Source: Buchnera aphidicola (Schlechtendalia chinensis) (GTDB lineage: Bacteria > Pseudomonadota > Gammaproteobacteria > Enterobacterales > Enterobacteriaceae). Taken from it: a DNA stretch of 64,000 nucleotides. Below, one piece after another: positions 40,522-50,422 of the stretch. Made by a program: the position numbers and the translations under genes. The notes below the pieces were generated by a model. The model ran no database searches. It had not been told where the DNA came from and saw nothing but the letters and a program-made list of their open reading frames with translations. Position 1 is the first letter of the stretch, and every line of letters starts with the position of its first letter. Location of the stretch: contig NZ_CP011299.1 of the NCBI RefSeq assembly GCF_001648115.1, positions 186,001-250,000 on the forward strand. Direction: 5' to 3'.

Positions 40522-41442
40522 TTAATTAGCTAGTTGTAGTATTTTTAACACTAATGATGGCATAGACATACCAACCTGTTTAGCTGCCATTGGCATTAAA
40601 CTATTTTTAGTCATTCCTGGACATGTATTCATTTCTAGTAGCCAAAACTTTTGAAAGTTATCCATTATTAAATCGATTCTTCCCCATCCTACACACCCGA
40701 GAACGTTCCAGGCTTTTTTTACTATGTTTTGAAGTTCTTTTTCTTTTTTAGCGGTTAGTCCGCTTGGACAAAAATACTTTGTATTTTTAGAAAAATATTT
40801 TGATTCATAATTATAAAATATATTATTTGGACATATACGAATAGATGGAAATATTTTGTTTTCCAACATTCCAATAGAATACTCTGATCCATGTATAAAT
40901 TTCTCAATAAGTATATCATCTCCATATTGAAACGCTATTTTGCAGGCATTATGTAGGTTTTCATATGAGTGAACCACATTTATACCAATACTAGATCCTT
41001 CAGTATTGGGTTTTATAATTAATGGTAATCCTAGAAACAAAACTTTATTTTTAAGATTTTTTTTTGTTTTTTTTATAAAGTTCTTTATGTTTATAAAATA
41101 ATAAGGAATAATTGGTAAGTTAACACTTTTCCACAACAATTTTGTTTTCATTTTATCAATAGAAATTGCTGACGTTAATATTTTGCTTCCTGTATAAGCA
41201 ATACTAAGGTGTGTTAATATTCCTTGAATAACTCCGTTCTCGCCATCCTTTCCATGAAGAGCAATAAATGCTTTTTTAAATCCTTGTTTTGGTAATTGAG
41301 AAATAGGAAAATATTTTGTATCTATAGGGTATGCGTTCATGTTAGATTCTAACAAGCAACGTAATATTTCATTTCCGGACAATAAAGATATATTTCTTTC
41401 GTTAGAATTCCCACCAAACAATACTGCTATTTTTTTATTCAT
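40522..41442 (-). CDS. ddlB: D-alanine--D-alanine ligase B
   Basis: DdlB joins two D-Ala residues for the MurF step. The 306-residue ATP-grasp protein (E. coli 306) has FGGNSNERNISLLSG, KPNTEGSSIGINVV, EYSIGML, and the C-terminal GRIDLIMD and LEMNTCPGMTKNSLMPMAA with metal ligands. The reading frame is intact. It lies 5 bases after murC and 17 before ftsQ. Confidence 0.96.
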   Translation of the reverse strand: MNKKIAVLFGGNSNERNISLLSGNEILRCLLESNMNAYPIDTKYFPISQLPKQGFKKAFIALHGKDGENGVIQGILTHLSIAYTGSKILTSAISIDKMKTKLLWKSVNLPIIPYYFINIKNFIKKTKKNLKNKVLFLGLPLIIKPNTEGSSIGINVVHSYENLHNACKIAFQYGDDILIEKFIHGSEYSIGMLENKIFPSIRICPNNIFYNYESKYFSKNTKYFCPSGLTAKKEKELQNIVKKAWNVLGCVGWGRIDLIMDNFQKFWLLEMNTCPGMTKNSLMPMAAKQVGMSMPSLVLKILQLAN

Positions 41443-41447
41443 GATAA

Positions 41448-42905
41448 TTATTTCTTATTTATTTTTTTTAGATTTTTAATAATATAGTTTTCTATTATAG
41501 TGTTTATGTTTCCTGCTCCTTGTATTAAAATTAAATCATTTCCTGAAATTTTCTTGAGTAGTGCAAAAAATACGTTTTGATAATGAGATATCAATGTTAT
41601 TGATTTTCCTTTATATTGAGAAATTTTTGTATATAGAGATATACTATCTGATCCTGGAATTTTAATTTCATTAGCAGGATATTCTTTTAAAATAATCAAT
41701 TCATCCACTTTGAGTAACACTTTTATAAATTTTTTAAATAAGTAATGCGTTCTTGTATATCTGTGAGGTTGGAAAATCATTATTAATTTTTTTCTTGGCC
41801 ATCCAGATTTAGCGGTTTTAATGCTAAAACAAATTTCATTAGGATGGTGTCCATAATCTTTTATAATAGTAAGTATGTTATTTTTAAACAACGGATTTTT
41901 AATTAAAAATTTTCCACATGATTCAAATCTTCTTTCGACACCTTGAAAATTTTTTAACGATTTTAGAATATCGATGTCGCTGATATTTTCTTTAGTAGCA
42001 ATAGCTACTGCTGCTGTTGCGTTAAGAGCATTGTGTTTTCCTGGAACATTTAAAATTACATTTAATTTTGGCCTATTTTTTCTAATTATAGTAAAGTAAC
42101 TTAAAAATTTTTTTTGCTTATATTTATTTATGCGCACGTCTGATTGTAAATTAAATCCATAAGTAATAACATTGCAACGTATAAGTGGAATTATATTTCT
42201 TGTGTTTTTGTTATCGATACATACAATAGCAATTCCATAAAACGGAAGGTTTTGAATAAATTTTATGAAAGCTAGTTTAAGATTCTCAAATTTTCCATGA
42301 TAATTTTCTAAATGGTCGTCGTCAATATTTGTTATCACGGCAATGATAGGTCTTAAATACAAAAAGGAAGCGTCGCTTTCGTCCGCTTCTATTATGTGAT
42401 AAGGACTGTTTCCTAGCTTGATAGTGTTTTGTATTTCTTTTGTATATCCTCCATTGATTATTGTAGGATCTAAATTGCCTTTCAAAAACATACTAAAAGT
42501 CATTGCAGTTACAGTAGTTTTCCCGTGTGTTCCAGATATTGCTATTGTATATTTGTATCTTGTTATTTCTGAAAGCATTTCACCTCTAGATATTATAGGA
42601 ATATTTAAAATTTTTGATTGTATTACTTCGGGATTTGTTTTTAAAATTGCGCTGGATATAATTGAAACATCTACATTTTTAATATGTTCTTTTGAATGAT
42701 TTAAAAATACTTTTGCTCCCAAAGTAGATAATCTTCTCGTAATACGAGTAGATTTTAAGTCAGAACCACTTATTTTATAACCATAAAGTAACAAAATTTC
42801 AGCTATGCCGCTCATACTTATACCTCCAATTCCTATAAGGTGGATATGATTTATGCAGTTCATGCTGAGAACAAGTTGATGACTTTTTTTTTTACTTATA
42901 TTCAT
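41448..42905 (-). CDS. murC: UDP-N-acetylmuramate--L-alanine ligase MurC
   Basis: MurC adds L-Ala to UDP-MurNAc, the first peptide step in peptidoglycan synthesis. All three Mur ligase domains are in one frame of 485 residues (E. coli 491): N-terminal IHLIGIGGISMSGIAE, P-loop AISGTHGKTTVTAM, ADESDASFLYLRP, and the C-terminal DYGHHPNEI and FQPHRYTRTHYLF. In contrast to murD, murE and murF in this cluster it is neither frameshifted nor truncated. Confidence 0.96.
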   Translation of the reverse strand: MNISKKKSHQLVLSMNCINHIHLIGIGGISMSGIAEILLLYGYKISGSDLKSTRITRRLSTLGAKVFLNHSKEHIKNVDVSIISSAILKTNPEVIQSKILNIPIISRGEMLSEITRYKYTIAISGTHGKTTVTAMTFSMFLKGNLDPTIINGGYTKEIQNTIKLGNSPYHIIEADESDASFLYLRPIIAVITNIDDDHLENYHGKFENLKLAFIKFIQNLPFYGIAIVCIDNKNTRNIIPLIRCNVITYGFNLQSDVRINKYKQKKFLSYFTIIRKNRPKLNVILNVPGKHNALNATAAVAIATKENISDIDILKSLKNFQGVERRFESCGKFLIKNPLFKNNILTIIKDYGHHPNEICFSIKTAKSGWPRKKLIMIFQPHRYTRTHYLFKKFIKVLLKVDELIILKEYPANEIKIPGSDSISLYTKISQYKGKSITLISHYQNVFFALLKKISGNDLILIQGAGNINTIIENYIIKNLKKINKK

Positions 42906-42966
42906 AATAATGTCGTACGGATTATTTTTTAAATTTCTTGAGTAAAAGAGTTTATTTGTATCATCT

Positions 42967-44018
42967 TCAGACTGTTTTTTCGATTATGTCGATAATATTG
43001 TTTATAGAATTAGTATGAATTTTTGAATGTAATCTTTTAGACATAGATATAATTCTTTTTCGATTTATCTTTTTTAAAATTTTAACTATTATATGCGTAC
43101 TGAGAAATTTTTGTTCTATTATTATTGCTCCTCCTTTTAATTTTAGTGGATATGCATTCCAATATTGGTGCTTGTCTTTGTGAGGAAATGGAATAAATAT
43201 AGCAGGTATTTTAATATGTTCGATTTCACTAACTGTAATAGCACCGGAACGACATATGATTATGTCAGCCCAGGTATATGCTTTTTCTATGTTTTTAACA
43301 AAACTTGTAATTTTGTATGGATAAATTTTAAATTTTTTATAGTTGTTTAAAGTTTCGGATTTATTGTTTTTTCCTGATTGATGCCAAGTTATGATTTTTT
43401 CTTTTAGGATGTATGATACTTCTGGAAATATAGAATTTAACATTTTAGATCCCTGACTTCCGCCTAAAACTAACGTTCTTATTGGTCCTGTTCTATTTTT
43501 TAATCGTGATATAGGATTTTTTAGATCAGTTATTTCTTTTCTTAATGGATTTCCTACTGTTTTTGCATTTAGCATCGTTTCGGGGAATGCTTGCATAACT
43601 TTAGTTGATAATTTAGAAAGTATTCTATTAGATAACCCTAAAATTCTGTTTTGTTCGTGAATCAGTAGTGGAATGTTATAAAAAATAGACATCAATCCTC
43701 CTGGAAGAGAAACATATCCTCCCATTCCTAATATTACATCTGGATTTATTTTTTTTATAATTAATCTAAATTGATAACACGAACGTAAAATTTGAAAAGA
43801 TAATTTTATTAAACCAAAAAAGTTTTTTTTATTACATCTATATTAATGTATTCAATAGGAATTCTAGTTTTAGGAATTATTTCAGATTCCATACGATTAC
43901 GAACTCCTACCCAAACTACATGCCACCCTTTTTTTATTAATTCATTAGCTATGGTTAGTCCAGGAAATATGTGTCCACAAGTACCGCCGGCCATGATAAT
44001 TATTGTTTTTTTTTTCAT
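42967..44018 (-). pseudogene. murG: murG, lipid II-forming GlcNAc transferase; frameshifted at an A8 tract
   Basis: MurG transfers GlcNAc to lipid I to make lipid II on the inner membrane face. The first 68 codons (MAGGTCGHIFPGL, WVGVRNRMES) end in a premature stop at 43809. The remainder (LGMGGYVSLPGG, HEQNRILGLSNR, LGGSQGSKML, CRSGAITVSEIEH) continues one frame over. Adding one A to the run at 43823-43830 joins them as ..VIKKNFFGLIKLS.. with no stop, giving 350 residues (E. coli 355). It is either broken or rescued by slippage. Its ATG is two bases after the ftsW stop. Confidence 0.88.
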
Positions 44019-44020
44019 AT

Positions 44021-45202
44021 TTAGTTTAAGTAAAATTTATTTTTCATTTTCGTTTCAAAATCTATTCGAATCAATATAGAAATAGCAATACACATAATGA
44101 TTGAACTAGATCCACCATAACTAATTAATGGCAAAGTTAGTCCTTTAGCTGGCACTAGACCAATAGTAGTTCCTATATTGATTAGAGTTTGTGAAATGAA
44201 CCAAATTCCAATTGAAGTCGCGAAATATCCAGAAAAAATTTCATTATTTTTAAATGCATTTTTTCCAATTTTTAGAGCTCTAAAGGAAATGAAGAATATT
44301 ATAAATAGTATAATACAAACTCCAAAACATCCTAATTCTTCCCCAATTATAGAGAAAATAAAATCGGTATGTGCTTCAGGTAAGTATTCTAATTTTTGAA
44401 TAGAATGCCCTAAACCTACTCCAAAAATTTTTCCTCTTCCCAACGCCATAAGTGATTGTGTTAATTGATAACCTGTTCCAAATGGATCATTCCAAGGGTT
44501 CCAGAAAGAAAAAATTCTTTCAATTCGATAAGGAGTCATTATTATTAATACAAAAGTAATAATAATACTGATTAGTATGACAGGTATAAATTTCCAAATT
44601 TTTACTCCGGTGATAAATAATAAAGATAATATAGTTATGTAATATATTGCAACTGTTCCTAAATCTGGTTCTAATAATAATAATATTGATATAATAAATA
44701 CTATTCCTATAGGTTTATAAAATTCCCAAAGACTATTAGTAATTTTCAGATGTTTACGTGATAAGTAATTAGATAAGTAGCAAAACATAGCAAGTTTTGA
44801 TAATTCAGCTGGTTGTATATGTATAAATCCGACTTTTATCCATCTCAAAGAACCATTAATTGGATTGCTTATTGTTAATACTAATAGTAATAGCATAATT
44901 GATGTTAAAATAATTTTCCCACTGTTTCTTTTCCAAAATAATGTCGAAGTTTGAAGGGAAATTTTTGCTAATAATAAAGCTAATATTAAATATAAAAGTT
45001 CTTTTTTTGTAAAAAAAAATAAGTCGTTGTACATATGTTGAGCAATCGACATAGAAGAAGAAGTAACCATGATTAGTCCAATTAATAGAAGACTTATGGT
45101 GCACCATATTAATTGAATGTCATATAGTATATTCATATGATATGTTTTACGCTTTTTAAAATTTGTTTTAAGAATTCTTGATAAAAAATTTTTCAGTATC
45201 AT
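44021..45202 (-). CDS. ftsW: FtsW, SEDS-family septal peptidoglycan glycosyltransferase
   Basis: FtsW polymerises lipid II at the septum with its partner FtsI. It is a polytopic membrane protein of 393 residues (E. coli 414) with many hydrophobic helices and the SEDS signatures IQPAELSKLAMF, EPDLGTVA, YQLTQSLMALG, EAHTDFIFSIIGEE and LPLISYGGSS. Its start overlaps the murD stop (ATGA). The frame is intact although both neighbours, murD and murG, are frameshifted. Confidence 0.95.
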   Translation of the reverse strand: MILKNFLSRILKTNFKKRKTYHMNILYDIQLIWCTISLLLIGLIMVTSSSMSIAQHMYNDLFFFTKKELLYLILALLLAKISLQTSTLFWKRNSGKIILTSIMLLLLVLTISNPINGSLRWIKVGFIHIQPAELSKLAMFCYLSNYLSRKHLKITNSLWEFYKPIGIVFIISILLLLEPDLGTVAIYYITILSLLFITGVKIWKFIPVILISIIITFVLIIMTPYRIERIFSFWNPWNDPFGTGYQLTQSLMALGRGKIFGVGLGHSIQKLEYLPEAHTDFIFSIIGEELGCFGVCIILFIIFFISFRALKIGKNAFKNNEIFSGYFATSIGIWFISQTLINIGTTIGLVPAKGLTLPLISYGGSSSIIMCIAISILIRIDFETKMKNKFYLN

Positions 45203-46529
45203 TTGTATAGCTCTTTGACAAATTTTGTAAACATGTTTCCTCGTTCTTCAAAACTTGAAAATTGGTCTAAACTACTACATGATGGAGAAAGTAAAACTAC
45301 ATCTCCAGATTTAACTATTTTTTTTATGGATATTATTACATTTTTAAGTGTTTTTAAACATATAGATTTTTTTGGGCATAACTTTGCTAGTTCTTGTTCG
45401 CTTTTTCCATAACAATAAATTTTTATTTTTTCATTTTTTAAATATGGTATTAATGGAGAAAAGTTAGCTGATTTTCCATCTCCTCCTAATATTAATCTGA
45501 TTTTTCCTTCTATATTTGGTAGAAAATTTTCAATAGCTGATTTTGTGCTTCCTATATTTGTAGATTTGGAATCATTAATCCATTTTACATTATTTTTTTC
45601 ATATATCAGTTGAAGTCTATGAGGTAATCCGCAAAATTTTTTTAAAGATTTTAAGATAATTTCAATGTTTACATTTAAACTATGAACAATTGAAAAAGCG
45701 GACAATGCATTCATATAATTATGTTTTCCTGATATTAGTAATTCTTTGGTGTTTAATAGTTTTTTTGATTTGTAACATAACCAAAAATCGTTTAATATTT
45801 TTGTTAAGTGATATTCTCCTTTTTCTATACCTAATGTAATGCAATTTTTTTTATCAATATTATTATTTTTTAAAAATTCATCTTCGACGTTTATAATATA
45901 TTTTTTTGCATGTTGATAAATTTTACATTTTGTTTTAACGTATTCCATCATTCCTATCGGATATCTATTCATGTGGTCAGGACTAATATTTAGTATAATA
46001 GCAACTTTTGCTTTTAAACTGTAAGTAGTTTCTAATTGAAAACTAGATAGTTCTAATATATATATTTCTGCAGGATAATTCAGTATTTTTAATGCAGGAA
46101 TTCCAATATTACCTCCTATATAAACTTTTATTCCTGCTGATTTTAATATATTTTTAACCATTATAGTAACTGTACTTTTTCCATTAGACCCTGTAATTGC
46201 AATGATTGGAATATTAGTTTCTTTAACAAATATTTCGATATCTCCTATAATTTTAATTCCTTTTTCTCGTGCATATATTAATGCTGGATGGAATAATGGT
46301 ATTCCAGGACTGGTAATAATTAAATTAGATTCTTGAATCCATTGATAGTTTATTGAACCTACATGATAAATAATATCTTTAAATTTTAGGACGTGAGCAA
46401 TGCACTGTGGTTTATAATTGAAATCCATTATTTTAGGATAAATTTTTCTAGAAATAAAAAATTTTAAACAAGAAATTCCTGTAATTCCCATTCCAAGTAT
46501 TAATATTTTTTTTTATGATAATAGTTCAT
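45199..46529 (-). CDS. murD: murD, UDP-MurNAc-L-Ala--D-Glu ligase; frameshift in an A9 tract near the start
   Basis: MurD adds D-Glu to UDP-MurNAc-L-Ala. From 46491 down, 430 codons are open with P-loop ITGSNGKSTVTIM, SPDHMNRYP, NDSKSTN and a full C-terminal domain. The natural ATG at 46529, directly abutting the mraY stop (TAAATG), reads only MNYYHKKKY before a stop. Adding one A to the run at 46506-46514 gives MNYYHKKKILILGMGITG, restoring the glycine-rich UDP-binding strand and a 443-residue protein (E. coli 438). The internal ATG at 46491 would cut into that glycine loop. Confidence 0.85.
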
Positions 46530-47607
46530 TTAGCTAACCTTGAATATAAAAGTAAAACCTAATAATGTAAATATTATAGAAATTATCCAAAATCGTATTA
46601 CTATCTTTGGTTCAGGAGTACCTTGTAATTCATAATGGTGATGAATTGGTGCCATTTTAAATATTCTTTTTTTCATAATTTTAAAATATATTATTTGAAT
46701 GATTACTGATATAGTTTCAATAACAAAAGTACCACTCATAATAAAAAATATTATTTCTTGATGTAACAATATTGCTATAGTTCCTATAGCACCTCCTAAA
46801 GAAAGTGAACCGCTATCCCCCATGAATATGTTTGCAGGGTAAGTATTAAACCAAAGAAATCCTAAACTTGAACCTATAATAGCTGCGCCGAAAATAGCTA
46901 ATTCGTTTATATGACTTACATACACGATATTAAAGTATTTAGAAAAATATAAATTTCCAGAAATTAAGGATAATAAGCATAGTCCTGAAGTTACAGCAAT
47001 TACTGGAACAATAGCTAATCCGTCTAATCCATCTGTTAAGTTCACTGCATTGCTAGATCCTAATAGTGTTAAATATAATAAGAATGTGTATATAATACCA
47101 ATTTTTATTATACAATTTTTCTGAATTGGAAGTATTACCTGCAAAAAGAAATTATTGTTAGTATTGTAACAAATCAAAATAATGAAAATAATAGTAATTA
47201 CAGATAAAAAAAAATTTCCATCCAGACGATAAACCTTTTGATGTTTTAAAATAAACTTTTTTAAAATCGTCTACAACACCTATTGCTCCAAATCCTAGAA
47301 AAATTGTTAAGGTGTACCAAATATATATATTTGATAAGTTTGACCAAAATAAAACTGATATAGTAACAGAAAACAATATGAGTAGTCCACCCATAGTAGG
47401 TGTATTTTTTTTTACACTGTGTGTTTTTGGAGTATTACTTCTAATTTTTTGATAAATTTTATTTTTGTTTAAAAAATTAATAACATATGATCCAAACGCA
47501 AAAGATATGAATAATGCAGTTAACAAGCTGATAATAAAACGGTAAATTAAATATGTAAATTTGGTTGAATTTATATAATGAAAATATTTAATGATGATTA
47601 AAGCCAT
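46530..47607 (-). pseudogene. mraY: mraY, phospho-MurNAc-pentapeptide transferase; frameshifted at a T9 tract
   Basis: MraY makes lipid I by transferring phospho-MurNAc-pentapeptide to undecaprenyl phosphate. The N-terminal half (TPTMGGLLIL, GVVDDFKKV, KGLSSGWKFF) runs off-frame after the T-run and stops at 47158. The C-terminal half (NAVNLTDGLDGLAI, FNTYPANIFMGDSGSL, MAPIHHHYEL) is in the next frame. Removing one base from the run at 47206-47214 joins them as WKFFLSVITII, giving 358 residues (E. coli 360). Its start overlaps the murF end by 20 bases. Confidence 0.88.
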
Positions 47608-48974
47608 AATTATATTCCTGAATTATTTTGTTTACTAAATTTTCTAATTTCTCACTTCTAGATCCTTTTACCAAGATTGTAAATTCCTTATGCAAGAGCA
47701 TTTTTTTAATTAAATAATTAACTAGTGTTTGATAAGAGTAATAATGGTTTCCTTTATTACTATACACGCTTATGTTCTTACTGAGTTCCCCAATACTTAA
47801 GACTTCATTTATATTTGAAATATACATGAAATTTCCAATGATTTTATGATATAAAATATCATCTTTTCCTAATTCAGACATGTTTCCAGAAATAAAAATT
47901 TTGTAGCCTGGCATGTTTTCTAGAACTTTAATTGCTGTGATCATAGACGCTACATTAGCGTTATAAGTGTCATCTATAATTGTTTTATTTTTATCTAATT
48001 TAATAATTTCTAATCTTCCTGGAAGTTTTGGGATTTTAGATAATCCGAGTTTAATTATTTTAATCGGAATTTTTAAAATTATTGCTATTGATATTGCAGC
48101 CAGAGCATTTGAAATATTATGAAATCCTAAAAGAGGTAAATTAACAATTGTTGTCCAATACGGAGAATGAAGTGAGAAAGAAGAACCTTGATTGCTAATA
48201 GAAATACGATTAGCAAACAATTGACTTTTTTTTTATTGAAAACCAAAAAACATTTTTATTTAAGACGTTTTTTTTCCATTTTGACCAATGGTGGCTTTCT
48301 GAATTGAATATAGCTGTACCTTTTTCAGATAATCCAGAACAAATTTCTTGCTTAGCTTTAGAGACGCCTAGAAATGATTTAAATCCGTCTAAGTGTGAGT
48401 GATAAATATTATTTATTAATACTATGTCGGGATTTGTTAGTTTTGTTGAATATAAAATTTCTTTAGGTTGATTAGCCCCCATTTCAATGATCGCAAATTT
48501 ATGTGAATTGTCTAAGTTTAATAATGTTAACGGAACTCCAATGTTATTGTTTAAGTTTTTGAATGTTGATAGAGTATTTCCATAACACTTAAGTATAGAT
48601 GCGGTAATTTCTTTTACAGATGTTTTTCCAGAAGATCCAGTTATTCCAATAATATTCGCTTTGCATTTTTTTCTAATCCAAGACGCTATTTTTCCTAAGG
48701 CTGATGTAGTGTTCTTAACAATTATTTGTGGTATTTTTGATTTAACTCTATGCTCTAATAATAATGCGGAAGCTCTTTTATTTATTGCTTCGTTAATAAA
48801 ATCATGTGCATTAAAATTTTTTCCAATTAAAGCGATGAATAAACATTCTGAGACAATTTTTTTAGAATTGGTACTGATATTGTTAATTATTATATTGTTA
48901 TTTTCTAGTGTATTTTTATTTACAAGAATTCCATTAGTAATTTTGCATAATTTTTTCAGAGATATTGGAATCAT
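47588..48974 (-). pseudogene. murF: murF, UDP-MurNAc-tripeptide--D-Ala-D-Ala ligase; frameshifted at an A9 tract
   Basis: MurF attaches D-Ala-D-Ala to UDP-MurNAc-tripeptide. The first 254 codons hold the N-terminal domain, P-loop GITGSSGKTSVKEI and EMGANQPKEI, then end at IKKKSIVC. The remainder (LPLLGFHNISNALAA, DDTYNANVASM, LVKGSRSEKLE) follows in another frame. Removing one A from the run at 48226-48234 joins them as FSIKKSQLFANRISI, giving 461 residues (E. coli 452). Its ATG overlaps the murE stop, and its end overlaps mraY. A single event at a homopolymer therefore separates two otherwise well-conserved halves. Confidence 0.88.
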
Positions 48975-50149
48975 ATTTTTCTTAATAAATTTTTAGTTAT
49001 TTTATAATCGGAAAAAAAATGGTTTTTATTGTTTATAATTTGATATTTTTCGTGACCTTTTCCTAATATTGCGATACAGTCACAAATTTTTGCATTTTTT
49101 ATAGCGAAATAAATAGCTTTCTTTCGATTCGGTATAATGTACGTTGTTTTTTTGCAATTACATCCTTTTACAATATCTTTAAAAATTTGTATTGGATTTT
49201 CATTTCTTGGGTTATCATTTGTTAGAATTATTTTATCAGTTATATTTTCTGCAATTTTTCCCATAAATGGTCTTTTTAACGTATCTCTTTCACCACCGCA
49301 TCCGAAAATGCACCATATTTTGTGATGATATAAGTTACGAATAGTTTTTAGAACATTTTTAAAAGCATCTTCATTATGTGCGTAATCAATAATAACTAAT
49401 GGTTTATTTAGAACTTTTAAAGTTTGCATTCTTCCCAAAATAGGTATTATATTTTTACATGTTTCTGTTAATTTGAAAATTGAATTTCCCAGTTTTAGCA
49501 ATGCTGCTAAGGCTAATAATAAATTAGTAACATTGAAAAGTCCAATTAATTTACTTTTTAGTAAACCTGACCCCCAACTAGAGTTAAAATATATATAAGT
49601 ATAATTTGTACAACGTACAATACGATATGCAAATATCCATTTTTTAAAAGATGAATAATTGAATTTTTTTTGAATACTTACAGCAATAGTATTTTTTTTT
49701 GGTAATGTTTTAATCCAATTTTTCCCAATGTAATCGTCAACGTTAATTATAAATGTTTTTATTTTATAATTAGATAGAAAGTGCCATTTTGATTGTGCAT
49801 AGTTTGTAAAATTTTTATGATAATCTAAGTGATCTGATGTTACATTAGTTAGTATTGCTATAGAAAATTGTAAATTTGCTATTCTATTTTGTACTATTCC
49901 ATGAGACGATATTTCCATAGTAATTGTTTTTATATTTTTTATTAACATTTTCTTAAGAAATTTTTGTATATTTTCATAAGATTCAGTTGTGTTTAAGGAA
50001 GGTTTCAGATTGTTGTATATTCCATTACCTAATGTTCCCATAATTCCAGTTTTGTTATTTAATAATTGATTCCATTGAGCAATAATATGGGTTACTGTGC
50101 TTTTTCCATTTGTTCCAGTAACTCCAATAAGAACGAGTTTTTGTGTCAT
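48971..50149 (-). CDS. murE: murE, UDP-MurNAc-L-Ala-D-Glu--meso-DAP ligase lacking its N-terminal domain
   Basis: MurE adds meso-diaminopimelate to the peptide stem. The 392 residues hold the ATPase domain (GVTGTNGKSTVTHI, SSHGIVQNRIA) and the C-terminal domain with the DAP-specific DNPR motif (LTNDNPRNENP) and GKGHEKYQ. The family's N-terminal UDP-binding domain (about 100 residues) is absent. Just upstream in frame is TAA-Tyr-His-Lys-Asn, where Tyr-His matches the FYHEP segment of E. coli, so the domain was eroded rather than never present. Catalysis without it would be unusual. Annotated here from the first remaining ATG. Confidence 0.85.
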   Translation of the reverse strand: MTQKLVLIGVTGTNGKSTVTHIIAQWNQLLNNKTGIMGTLGNGIYNNLKPSLNTTESYENIQKFLKKMLIKNIKTITMEISSHGIVQNRIANLQFSIAILTNVTSDHLDYHKNFTNYAQSKWHFLSNYKIKTFIINVDDYIGKNWIKTLPKKNTIAVSIQKKFNYSSFKKWIFAYRIVRCTNYTYIYFNSSWGSGLLKSKLIGLFNVTNLLLALAALLKLGNSIFKLTETCKNIIPILGRMQTLKVLNKPLVIIDYAHNEDAFKNVLKTIRNLYHHKIWCIFGCGGERDTLKRPFMGKIAENITDKIILTNDNPRNENPIQIFKDIVKGCNCKKTTYIIPNRKKAIYFAIKNAKICDCIAILGKGHEKYQIINNKNHFFSDYKITKNLLRKI

Positions 50150-50255
50150 ATTTTTGTGATATTAATTTATATTATTTAAAAAAAAAGTATAAAACATTTG
50201 TATATATAGTTTAAAAACATTATAAACAATATATCTTTATTTCGTAAAATTTATT

Positions 50256-50367
50256 TTACATTGACAAAGGTAAAAATTTAAGCAATAGTTTTTAACAAAA
50301 TAAAATATTTTGATACTTAAAATATAGATTTTAAATAATTTTGAAATTTTTACCTTTGTCAATGTAA
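50256..50367. repeat. 24-bp perfect inverted repeat with 64-base spacer
   Basis: Arms at 50256-50279 and 50344-50367 are exact reverse complements; the core is TTGACAAAGGTAAAAATTT. They lie in the 273-base gap between ftsI and murE, in place of the lost murE 5' end. The arms contain more G and C than the flanks. In RNA they could form a 24-bp helix with an AT-rich 64-nt loop. Confidence 0.9.
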
Positions 50368-50422
50368 CTATATATAAATTTATTGCATTTTTATGAAATT
50401 CAGAATGCTTTTAATTAATTTT

